Shown here: positions 7,739 through 13,563 of the stretch, piece by piece
Layout: every line of letters starts with the position of its first letter
How positions within the stretch are numbered: the stretch's first letter is position 1
From: Actinomycetota bacterium
GTDB taxonomy: Bacteria; Actinomycetota; Thermoleophilia; Gaiellales; Gaiellaceae
Length of the DNA stretch: 13,563 nt
Assembly (NCBI GenBank): GCA_019234175.1
Contig: JAFALP010000217.1
Location: 1 to 13,563 of the forward strand
Reading direction: 5' to 3'
The notes under the pieces: generated by a model
Databases searched by the model: none
Told to the model about the DNA's origin: nothing
Seen by the model: the letters and a program-made list of their open reading frames with translations, nothing else
Program-made: the position numbers and the translations under genes

Positions 7739-8916
7739 TAGATCTTGGGAACGACCTTTGCGACGACTTCCGCGACGAGCTTCGGAACGTTGTTCTGGAT
7801 CTCGATTACGCGGTACTGCCGGTGATAGACGCTGTGCAGCTGCGGCGAGAAGCTCACGAGACCGGACAGCGTCGGCACGTCGTGGAACTTCACCATCTTC
7901 GCCGCGAGGGCCGCGCCGTTCGTCGAGCCGCCCGCTTCGCGGATCGCGGTCGCGAGCCCGTCGATGGCCGCCGGGCCGGTGACGAAGCCACCGGTCGCAG
8001 CGTGGATCTTCTTCGCGAGCGCGTTGATCGCCGGGTTCGGGTCGCCGCCGAACGCATCCGCGTAGGTGACGAAGTAGTAGTTCGACACCTTCGGGCTCTT
8101 CGGCAGCCAGTACGTCCCGTCACCGGCCCACGAGTTGAGCACGGGCGTGTTGTTTCCGAGCGTGCGGAGCCCGGTGATCATCGGCGCGAGCGCCTGGTAC
8201 GCACCCGCGGTCGCCGTCACGATCACGTCGGCCGGATGCGCGTTGATCCGGCTGACCGCGTTCTGCACGTTGTTCCCGTGGAACGCCGGATCCTGGTAGC
8301 TCTCCTGGTCGACGATCTTCCCGCCGAGCTGCTTCCAGCGGGCGGCGAAGGCCTGCACGACGTTCTTGAAGTACACGATGACCGTGTCGGTGGCGAGGTC
8401 GGCTTTCCGCCAGCCCTTCGCCCATGCGAACTGCGCCATCGCCGAGCCCTCGTCCTGCGCGACGTTGCCGAAGCTGAACGCGAGCGCACCCTTGGCGCCA
8501 AAGCGCTTCGGCCCCATCTGATCGGTGCCGATGCACGGCGCGATCGTCAGCAGGCCGGCGTTTATCGACTCCTGCACGACCGGCGCCGCGAGATCGACGT
8601 CACACGTGGTGAAGATGACGTTCACGTGCTCGGCGATCAGCTTGTCGGCGCAGCTCTTGGAGACGGCCGCGTTGTCGCCCTGCGTGTCGCACGTCTTGAT
8701 GACGAGCGGATGGCCGTCGACGCCGCCCTTCGCGTTGATCTGCGCGACGCGGATCTGCGCTGCGGCCAGCGCGGGGCCGTCGAACGGCGCCATGGGGCCG
8801 GTCGAGTCGTGCGCCCAGCCGATCACGATCGGGGTGCCGGCGGACGTGCGTGCGGCCGCCGTCGCCGCGACCACGAGCGCCGCAGCGACGACGCCCAGAA
8901 GTCCGATCCTTCTCAC
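7738..8916 (-). CDS. HAAT-family ABC transporter substrate-binding protein (LivK/LivJ-like)
   Basis: This 392-residue exported receptor has the type I periplasmic-binding fold (Peripla_BP_6). The N-terminus is a signal peptide: VRR, a hydrophobic core LLGVVAAALVVAATAAA, then a probable cleavage site before the mature IVIGWAHDSTGPMAPFDGPAL, the usual first strand and ligand loop. There is no lipobox Cys, which is notable for a Gram-positive-type host where such receptors are normally lipid-anchored. I see four Cys (76, 89, 105, 128), all in the N-terminal lobe, suggesting two disulfides. The start is GTG at 8916, preceded by the strongest ribosome binding site in the operon, as expected for a receptor made in excess over the permeases. 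The ligand is unknown. Confidence 0.9.
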   Translation of the reverse strand: MRRIGLLGVVAAALVVAATAAARTSAGTPIVIGWAHDSTGPMAPFDGPALAAAQIRVAQINAKGGVDGHPLVIKTCDTQGDNAAVSKSCADKLIAEHVNVIFTTCDVDLAAPVVQESINAGLLTIAPCIGTDQMGPKRFGAKGALAFSFGNVAQDEGSAMAQFAWAKGWRKADLATDTVIVYFKNVVQAFAARWKQLGGKIVDQESYQDPAFHGNNVQNAVSRINAHPADVIVTATAGAYQALAPMITGLRTLGNNTPVLNSWAGDGTYWLPKSPKVSNYYFVTYADAFGGDPNPAINALAKKIHAATGGFVTGPAAIDGLATAIREAGGSTNGAALAAKMVKFHDVPTLSGLVSFSPQLHSVYHRQYRVIEIQNNVPKLVAEVVAKVVPKI

Positions 8917-8921
8917 GTGTA

Positions 8922-8930
8922 CTCCTCTCC
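8922..8930 (-). promoter_or_regulatory. Strong ribosome binding site for the binding-protein gene
   Basis: On the minus strand the bases read GGAGAGGAG, five nt before the GTG at 8916. They lie in the 22-bp gap between the TIM-barrel stop and the binding-protein start. This gap is the only non-overlapping junction in the minus operon and fixes the binding-protein start. It is too short to hold a full promoter. Confidence 0.75.
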
Positions 8931-8938
8931 GGGAGCGG

Positions 8939-9838
8939 TCATGCCGCCACCCTCCGTTCCTCCCAGCACTGGACCAGTTGCTGCCTGCCGCGACGAACGA
9001 CCGTCTCGGCGTCCTCGTCCCAGAGCGAGTCGGGGTACGCGGCGCCGAACGTGCCGTTGTCGGAGAACACCTCGATGTCGTAGAAGCCGTCCCAGCCGGC
9101 GCGGTCGAGCGCGGCGAGGATGGCGGGGACGCCGGCGACGCCGTCGCCGGGCAGGACGCGGTCCGCCCACCCGCGGGTCGTCTCGCGCCAGTCGTTCACA
9201 TGCACGCCGGCGATGAGCGGCGCATGGCGCTCGATCTCGTCGAAGAGATCAGGCGTGTTCCAGAGATGCCAGACGTCGAACTGGATGCCGAGCGCCGGGC
9301 ACTCGATCTCGTCGACGACGGCGGCGGCGTCGTCGAGCGTATTCAGCGTCGACCACGACTCGCTGCCCTCCGCCTGGAAGGGCTCGAGCGCGATGCGGAG
9401 ATCGAGGCGCTCGGCCTCGCGCGCCACCTCGCGCAGGCCGCGCAGCGCAGTGGCGCGATCGCCGGGGCCGGTGAAGCAGAGGACGGCCGCCGGCTGGAAG
9501 GCCGCGAGGCGTTCGAGCGAGCGCAGGATGGCATCCGTCCGCTCGCGTGGGTCGCCGGGACCGGGCAGCAGCGGGAGCGGCGTGATCGAGGGGACGTGCG
9601 GGACGGCGGTGGCGGAGCCGAGGCCGCTGGCGCGGAAGACGGCCAGGGCCTCGTCGTCGGGGCCGTCACCGAGCTTCATCTCCCAGATGCCGATCCCGTC
9701 GAGGCCGGCGGCCGCGTAGGTCCGGACGTCGTCCGCGAAGCTCGAGGCGAGCGTGCTCACCTGCGAGACGGAGATCTGCGGCTGGCCCTCGTGTTCCCTC
9801 GACACGCCGATGCGTGATCGTGTCACAGGGTTTGACAT
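8939..9838 (-). CDS. Xylose isomerase-like TIM-barrel protein (sugar-phosphate isomerase/epimerase family)
   Basis: This protein of up to 299 residues belongs to the AP-endonuclease-2/xylose-isomerase-like TIM-barrel family. Counting from the ATG at 9838, the divalent-metal ligands expected for the family are visible as E152 (IALEPF), D188 (IQFDVWH), H213 (GVHVNDW) and E256 (DIEVFSD). The first barrel strand is QISVSQVSTL at 21-30. Members isomerise or epimerise sugars, ketoacids or inositol derivatives; the substrate here is unknown. It is the first gene of the minus operon, divergent from a GntR regulator. The ATG overlaps the candidate operator and has no clear ribosome binding site. A GTG at 9805, which still precedes the first strand and would give 288 residues, is a credible alternative start. 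Confidence 0.85.
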   Translation of the reverse strand: MSNPVTRSRIGVSREHEGQPQISVSQVSTLASSFADDVRTYAAAGLDGIGIWEMKLGDGPDDEALAVFRASGLGSATAVPHVPSITPLPLLPGPGDPRERTDAILRSLERLAAFQPAAVLCFTGPGDRATALRGLREVAREAERLDLRIALEPFQAEGSESWSTLNTLDDAAAVVDEIECPALGIQFDVWHLWNTPDLFDEIERHAPLIAGVHVNDWRETTRGWADRVLPGDGVAGVPAILAALDRAGWDGFYDIEVFSDNGTFGAAYPDSLWDEDAETVVRRGRQQLVQCWEERRVAA

Positions 9839-9845
9839 CTGATCA
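9815..9845. promoter_or_regulatory. Candidate GntR operator: nested inverted repeat in the divergent control region
   Basis: The core is TGTCA-N7-TGACA at 9821-9837, flanked by outer arms TGATC (9815-9819) and GATCA (9841-9845), giving a roughly two-level dyad. It sits between the divergent TIM-barrel and GntR genes, covers the -35 of the plus-strand promoter and overlaps the upstream TIM-barrel start codon. That is where an autoregulating FadR-type repressor would be expected to bind. It does not match the TnGTnnnACnA core I know for FadR-type sites, so assignment to this regulator rests on position. Confidence 0.5.
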
Positions 9846-9861
9846 AGTGTGCTTCTACGCT
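9832..9861 (+). promoter_or_regulatory. Probable promoter of the GntR-kinase pair
   Basis: A perfect TTGACA (-35, 9832-9837) is followed after 18 bp by TACGCT (-10, 9856-9861). Transcription would begin around 9867-9869, which is at the GTG start of the regulator. The mRNA would then be leaderless, a common arrangement in actinobacteria. On the opposite strand a weaker pair, TTGATC (9846-9841) and CACGAT (9822-9817) with 18-bp spacing, could drive the minus operon from near 9810. That would favour the internal GTG at 9805 for the TIM-barrel gene. Confidence 0.5.
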
Positions 9862-9868
9862 CGGCCCC

Positions 9869-10540
9869 GTGGCCGCGGTCCGGCACCGGACGATGGCGGA
9901 GGCCGCCCTGGAGCGCCTCCGCGAGTCGATCATCCTCGGCGAGCTGACGCCCGGGACGCCGCTCCGGCTGGAGGATCTCGCCAACCGGCTGGGGATGAGC
10001 ATCTCGCCCATCCGCGAGGCGGTGCGCCAGCTGGAGGCGCTCGGGCTGGCGGAGCACGTCCCCCATCACGGCGCCAAGGTCATGAGCCTCGACGTGGAGG
10101 AGCTGCGCGAGCTGTTCTCCATCCGGCTCGCGGTGGAGACGATGGCGGTCCGCCGTGCGGCGGAGCTGTTCGATCCGGGAGACGAGGAGCGGGCGCGCGC
10201 CCACCTGGCGGCGTACGACGAGGCGCGGCATCGCGCGGACACGCGGGCGGCAGTGCGTGAGCACACCGCGTTCCACTTCACACTGTACGAGGCAGCGCGG
10301 TCCGGATGGCTGCTGCGGCTCATCCGTCCGTGCTGGGATAGCTGCGAGCGCTACCGGCCGGTGCTCCTCGCCGAGCGGGGCACGACGCAGGACCGCCACG
10401 AGGAGCTCGACGTGGAGCTGCTCCAGGCGTGCGCCGGACACGACGCCGAGCGCGCGGCGGCGGCGTTCCGCGCGCACCTCGAGCTGGCGAGCGACATCTA
10501 CGCCGTCGAGCTCAAGGGCCGCAGCATCTTCGCGTTCTAG
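9869..10540 (+). CDS. GntR-family transcriptional regulator, FadR subfamily (FCD domain)
   Basis: This 223-residue regulator has an N-terminal winged helix (about 10-70) with the GntR pattern LRESIILGELTPGTPL, LANRLGMSISPIREAVRQLEALGLAEH. The all-helical FCD ligand-binding domain (about 78-208) follows. FCD metal or ligand positions appear at H136 (AFHF), H177 (RHEEL) and H203 (AHLEL). The fourth, usually Asp four residues before the first His, reads H132. FCD regulators typically repress catabolic operons and sense the substrate or an intermediate. Its divergent position makes it the likely regulator of the long minus operon and of itself. The start is GTG at 9869, with no ribosome binding site but a promoter consistent with a leaderless message; ATG at 9893 is the alternative. 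Confidence 0.9.
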   Translation: MAAVRHRTMAEAALERLRESIILGELTPGTPLRLEDLANRLGMSISPIREAVRQLEALGLAEHVPHHGAKVMSLDVEELRELFSIRLAVETMAVRRAAELFDPGDEERARAHLAAYDEARHRADTRAAVREHTAFHFTLYEAARSGWLLRLIRPCWDSCERYRPVLLAERGTTQDRHEELDVELLQACAGHDAERAAAAFRAHLELASDIYAVELKGRSIFAF

Positions 10541-10544
10541 CGTC

Positions 10545-11009
10545 GTGCGCCGCGTGCTGGTGACGGGCATGTCGGGGACCGGCAAGTCGACCGTGCTCGC
10601 CCAGCTCGCGATTCTCGGGTTCGACGTCGTCGACACCGACGAAGGCGAGTGGACGATCTGGTCGGACGATGACGACGGCTACGTGTGGCGCGAGGCGCTG
10701 ATCGCCGACCTCCTGGCGCGGAGGCGCGAAAGGACGCTCTACGTCTCCGGGACCGTCTCGAACCAGCGGCGCTTCTACGAGAGCTTCGACGCCGTCGTGC
10801 TGCTGAGCGCCCCGGCCGACGTGCTTCTCGCGCGGATCGCGGAGCGGACGACGAACGACTACGGCAAGGACCCGCACGAGCGCGCGCTCATCCTCGAGCA
10901 CATCGCTTCCGTGGAACCTCTCCTCCGCGCCGGCTGCACGCACGAGCTCGACGCGACCGAGCCGGTCGCCCGCATCGTTGAGCGGCTGATCGAGATCGGC
11001 GGCAACTAG
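10545..11009 (+). CDS. Small P-loop kinase-like ATP-binding protein
   Basis: This 154-residue protein has a Walker A loop GMSGTGKST at residues 8-16, then LGFDVVDTDEGEW, resembling the acceptor-binding part of shikimate/nucleoside kinase-like folds. A VVLLSAPADVLLARIAER segment (about 84-101), typical of the second strand and the lid of this class, and a C-terminal helix follow. The length is right for a complete small kinase. It starts four bases after the GntR stop with GTG, so the two are probably cotranscribed. The substrate is unknown; many high-GC actinobacteria carry such proteins annotated only as ATP-binding. It could phosphorylate a small molecule, but nothing here ties it to the minus operon beyond proximity. 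Confidence 0.78.
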   Translation: MRRVLVTGMSGTGKSTVLAQLAILGFDVVDTDEGEWTIWSDDDDGYVWREALIADLLARRRERTLYVSGTVSNQRRFYESFDAVVLLSAPADVLLARIAERTTNDYGKDPHERALILEHIASVEPLLRAGCTHELDATEPVARIVERLIEIGGN

Positions 11010-11033
11010 CCCTCGGTGGACCCACCTCCATCC

Positions 11034-11054
11034 CCCCACCCTCTTTGGGTGGGG
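11034..11054. terminator. GC-rich hairpin between convergent genes, likely terminator
   Basis: CCCCACCC (11034-11041), loop TCTTT, then GGGTGGGG (11047-11054) form an uninterrupted 8-bp stem. On the plus strand it is followed by TTGATTGT, only a weak T-tract. It lies in the 118-bp gap between the kinase stop at 11009 and the convergent FAD oxidoreductase stop at 11128, so it could serve both strands. I see nothing else in this gap. Confidence 0.6.
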
Positions 11055-11127
11055 TTGATTGTGGGGTCGGCGCCGTCGCGACCTGTTGCCGGGTTCGGTA
11101 ACGAAAGGCGAAAACCTCGTCGACAGC

Positions 11128-12681
11128 TCAGCGTGCGACGAACCCGCGAGCCTTCGCGAGCGCACGCTCGGCGAGCGGGGGCGTCAGCAGCTTCTTCGCG
11201 ACGAGCGTCCCCGAGCCGGCGCCGAGGCCGGGGCCGGGCCATGTGCTCGCGCCGATGTGCCACAGGTGGTCGACCGGCGTCGTGTGCCCCGTGCTGCCCG
11301 GAAACGGCCGCCACAGGAAGTTCTGGTCGAGCGACAGCGCGCCGCCGTACGGATCGCCGCGGTGCAGGTTGACGTTCATGCGCTCGAGGTCGTGCGGGCC
11401 GAGCGCGACCCGTTCGACGATCGACGAATCGAGGTTCGGGATGTGCCGCGCGAGCCTCGCCTGGATGCGGTCTGCATAACGCTCGCGCAGATCGTCGTTC
11501 CACTCGATGCGCGACGGCAGCTCCTGCAGCTGGATCCACAGCAGCCCCTTGCCGTCGGGCGCACGCGACGGATCCATCGTCAGCGGCTGCCCGACGACGA
11601 TCGTCCCTTCTTCGGGGAGGAGCCCGCGCTCTGCCTCGTTCACCGCGCGCGAGACGCCGTCGAGCCCGGGCGTCACGTGCACGATCGCCGTCCGGTCCAG
11701 CCGCTCGTCGCAGTCCCAGCGCACGGGCTCCGACAGCGCGTAGTGGATCTGCATCTCCGCGCGCCCGTAGCGGAAGCGGCGCGCACCACTCGGTGCGTCG
11801 CCGTCGAGCAGCCGCTCGTACAGCTGCGTCGGCGTGACGTTGGCGATGACCGCTCGCTCCGCCTCGACGAGCTCGCCGCCGACCTGCACGCCGACGGCGC
11901 GCCCGCTGCGGACGACGATCCGCTCGACATCCCGCCCGGTCTCGCACACGCCGCCGTTGTCGCGGATGAGCTGCACGAGGGCGTCCGCGAGCTTCGCGCC
12001 GCCACCGCGCGGGATCGGCATGCCGCCCTCCTGCACGGCGACGGCGATCACCTGCGTCATGAAGCCGGACGACGCAGCGTCGGGACCGAGCCCGGTGTGC
12101 AGGACCCACGGCGCGAGGACGCCGTGCGCGCGCTCGGACGCGAACGTCTGCTGCAGCCAGTCGCGGCTCGACTGCAGCATGTCGCCGGTGAACTCCGCCA
12201 CGCCGGCCTTGCCGAGCCGCCGGTACGCCTTCGCCGCGAGCGCCAGTCCCTGCGCGCTCCAGAGCTCGGTGCCCAACAGCCCGAACGCGAGGTCCGCGTT
12301 GGGGAAGAAGCGGGCCAGCACGTCCGGCCACTCCGGCCCGAGCTCGCCCGCGTTTCCCTCCGCGTCGCGCAGCAGGAAGGCGGCGGAGCCGTCGGGGAAC
12401 GCCGTCGCCGTCGGCAGATCCGTGTTCAGGTACTCGAGCCCACGGGCGGCGAGGTCGCCGGCCAGCTCCGCGTGCGCGGCGCCGCCGACCCAGAGCGGGT
12501 GCCACGCGCTGAAGACGTCGTGCAGGTACCCCGGCTTCGTCAGCTCCGCGGTGCGGATGGCGCCGCCGAGCCATTCGTTCCGCTCCAGCACGCAGACGCG
12601 CCAGCCGGCACGGGAGAGGAGCGCGCCGCAGGCGAGCGAGTTGACGCCGCTGCCGACGATGACGGCGTCGTAGTCGGCCAT
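11128..12681 (-). CDS. Phytoene dehydrogenase/PYROXD2-like FAD-dependent oxidoreductase
   Basis: This 517-residue flavoprotein is of the CrtI/carotenoid-dehydrogenase-like family. The N-terminal dinucleotide site is DAVIVGSGVNSLACGALL (GxGxxS at 10-15, where most relatives have GxGxxG), followed by CVLERNEWLGGAIRT, the usual ERxxxxGG segment that binds the FAD ribose. A second family motif, IPRGGGAKLADALVQLI, lies near the middle. The C-terminal FAD motif reads HIGASTWPGPGLGAGSGTLVAKKLL, the counterpart of the GASTHPGGG ending of this group. No carotenoid genes are nearby, so a role in carotenogenesis is not supported. The ATG at 12681 shares one base with the VOC stop (TAATG). The substrate is unknown. 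Confidence 0.88.
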   Translation of the reverse strand: MADYDAVIVGSGVNSLACGALLSRAGWRVCVLERNEWLGGAIRTAELTKPGYLHDVFSAWHPLWVGGAAHAELAGDLAARGLEYLNTDLPTATAFPDGSAAFLLRDAEGNAGELGPEWPDVLARFFPNADLAFGLLGTELWSAQGLALAAKAYRRLGKAGVAEFTGDMLQSSRDWLQQTFASERAHGVLAPWVLHTGLGPDAASSGFMTQVIAVAVQEGGMPIPRGGGAKLADALVQLIRDNGGVCETGRDVERIVVRSGRAVGVQVGGELVEAERAVIANVTPTQLYERLLDGDAPSGARRFRYGRAEMQIHYALSEPVRWDCDERLDRTAIVHVTPGLDGVSRAVNEAERGLLPEEGTIVVGQPLTMDPSRAPDGKGLLWIQLQELPSRIEWNDDLRERYADRIQARLARHIPNLDSSIVERVALGPHDLERMNVNLHRGDPYGGALSLDQNFLWRPFPGSTGHTTPVDHLWHIGASTWPGPGLGAGSGTLVAKKLLTPPLAERALAKARGFVAR

Positions 12682-13091
12682 TACATCCCGGGGCCGGAGA
12701 CGCCGCCCCACTCCTCGGGAGCGAGGTCGGCGATCGACTGCGAGAACGTCCAGCGGTGCCCGCCCGGATCTTCGGCGGTGTACTGGCGCTCGCCGTACGG
12801 ATAGTCGGCGGGGGGGCTGAGGATGCGCGCGCCCCACAGCAGCGCGCGCCCGTGATGCGCGTCGACGTTCTCGACGCGAACCATCATCGAGTGCGCGCCG
12901 CACCCGCCCGATGCCTCGCCGTCAACGACGACCACCGCGCCGGCGCCGACGAGGAGCTGCGCACGATGGCCCTTCGCCTCCCAGCGCTCGACGAACCCGA
13001 ATGCATTGCAGAGCCAGTCCACCGCGGGCCGGACCTCCGGGTACACGAGCACGGGGATGACCGTGCTCGGCGGCATCGTCCGGTTCCTCAC
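12681..13091 (-). CDS. VOC superfamily (glyoxalase/bleomycin-resistance fold) protein
   Basis: This 136-residue single-domain protein has the paired beta-alpha-beta-beta-beta layout of the vicinal-oxygen-chelate fold, close to the PhnB-like group. Characteristic pieces are IPVLVYPEVRPAVDWLCNAFGF at the start, and YGERQYTAEDPGGHRWTFSQ near the end of the domain. Relatives include lyases, dioxygenases and binding proteins, so a reaction cannot be assigned. The GTG at 13091 was chosen over ATG at 13076 because it overlaps the upstream stop as GTGA and is preceded by GGAGGAGGG (13095-13103). It is the middle gene of the rightmost minus operon. Confidence 0.82.
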   Translation of the reverse strand: MRNRTMPPSTVIPVLVYPEVRPAVDWLCNAFGFVERWEAKGHRAQLLVGAGAVVVVDGEASGGCGAHSMMVRVENVDAHHGRALLWGARILSPPADYPYGERQYTAEDPGGHRWTFSQSIADLAPEEWGGVSGPGM

Positions 13092-13563
13092 CGGCCCTCC
13101 TCCGCGAGCGCCCGGAACTCGTCGTCGGTCACGAGGCCGCGCTTGCGCATGCCGAGATCCTTCACCTTCGCGAGCACGTCCGCACGCCGGTCGTCCGGGA
13201 TGTCGAGCCCGAGCTCTTCCGCCTTGATGCGGATCGAGTCGAGGCCGCTCTTCTTGCCGAGCACGAGACGGCGCTCCGCGCCGACGAGCGCGGACGAGTA
13301 CGGCTCGATCGACGGCGGGTCGTGGAACTGCGACGCGACCGCGCCCGACTCGCGGCGGAAGAGCGTCTCGCCGGTCACCGGCTTCCACGGCTCGAGCGCA
13401 TAGCCGGAGAGCTCCTGCACGCGAGCGGACACCTCGCGGACGCGGTCGAGCCGGATATTCGAGTCGACCCCGTACAGTGCCCGCAGCGTGAGCGACACCT
13501 CGCCGAGGTTCGCGTTCCCGGCGCGCTCCCCCATGCCGTTGATCGTCCCGTGCACCCAGGTCG
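13088..13563 (-). CDS. Isopropylmalate/homocitrate synthase-like DRE-TIM metallolyase, C-terminal part (5' end off right edge)
   Basis: About 158 C-terminal residues are visible. The segment WVHGTINGMGERAGNANLGEV is the family signature at the end of the catalytic barrel of 2-isopropylmalate, homocitrate and citramalate synthases, which condense acetyl-CoA with a 2-keto acid. Downstream, LVLGKKSGLDSIRIKAEELGL matches the family's linker subdomain (LGKxSG). The usual HESGIHQDG element is replaced by RRESGAVASQFHDP, so the His of that motif is absent, suggesting a non-leucine substrate or altered chemistry. The protein ends soon after LAEEGR without a full leucine-feedback domain. Its stop overlaps the VOC start by 4 nt. 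The true start and catalytic metal site lie outside the window. Confidence 0.82.
   Translation of the reverse strand, partial: TWVHGTINGMGERAGNANLGEVSLTLRALYGVDSNIRLDRVREVSARVQELSGYALEPWKPVTGETLFRRESGAVASQFHDPPSIEPYSSALVGAERRLVLGKKSGLDSIRIKAEELGLDIPDDRRADVLAKVKDLGMRKRGLVTDDEFRALAEEGR

Noticed and set aside
9839..10636. Extension of the TIM-barrel frame across the regulator gene
   Set aside because: It runs antisense to a well-supported GntR protein and contains no barrel motifs.
11059..12804. A 581-codon plus-strand open frame opposite the FAD oxidoreductase
   Set aside because: Low-complexity Arg/Ala/Val composition with no recognisable fold. The minus strand has intact FAD motifs at both ends of the protein.
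12681..13091. Reading the VOC protein as a bleomycin or fosfomycin resistance determinant
   Set aside because: The fold alone does not show resistance. The operon context with a condensing enzyme and a flavoprotein points to metabolism, and no specific resistance residues were recognised.
1..13563. CRISPR arrays, tRNA/rRNA genes, insertion sequences, phage or defence genes
   Set aside because: I looked for repeat arrays, cloverleaf-like segments, transposase or integrase motifs and found none. The window is metabolic and transport genes.

Overview
The window is very GC-rich and densely packed. GTG starts are common, one gene looks leaderless, and overlapping GTGA/ATGA stop-start junctions are used throughout. 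The organism is most likely a high-GC actinobacterium, possibly Thermoleophilia-like; that placement is inferred from style and was not checked by a search. I see no tRNA or rRNA genes, insertion sequences or CRISPR arrays. There is no gene-free stretch longer than about 120 bases.

Region 1 (1-9838, minus strand) reads as one long catabolic operon. From promoter-proximal to distal it encodes: a xylose-isomerase-like TIM-barrel isomerase/epimerase; a complete branched-chain-amino-acid-type (HAAT) ABC importer, consisting of a binding protein, two ATPases and two permeases; a luciferase-like flavin monooxygenase; two different tandem ketopantoate-reductase-fold dehydrogenases; an M24 creatinase/prolidase-fold protein whose usual metal ligands look substituted; and the N-terminal part of a tryptophan 2,3-dioxygenase that runs off the left edge. 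From the binding protein onward every junction overlaps (1, 4 or 13 nt), so the importer and enzymes are probably made as one unit. The combination suggests uptake and breakdown of an amino-acid-like or aromatic nitrogen compound. The substrate cannot be read from the sequence.

Region 2 (9815-11009) is the control module. A divergent 30-bp gap holds a nested inverted repeat, and a plus-strand promoter is positioned so that the FadR-type GntR regulator gene would be leaderless. A small P-loop kinase-like gene follows four bases after the regulator. A GC-rich hairpin at 11034-11054 separates it from the convergent operon.

Region 3 (11128-13563, minus strand) is a second, tightly coupled operon. 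It encodes the C-terminal part of an isopropylmalate/homocitrate-synthase-like enzyme entering from the right edge, a VOC/glyoxalase-fold protein, and a phytoene-dehydrogenase-like FAD oxidoreductase. Its relation to region 1 is unknown.

The individual protein families are known. What seems unusual is the combination: tryptophan dioxygenase, a ligand-substituted M24 protein, a KPR pair and a flavin monooxygenase, all translationally coupled to a dedicated HAAT importer.
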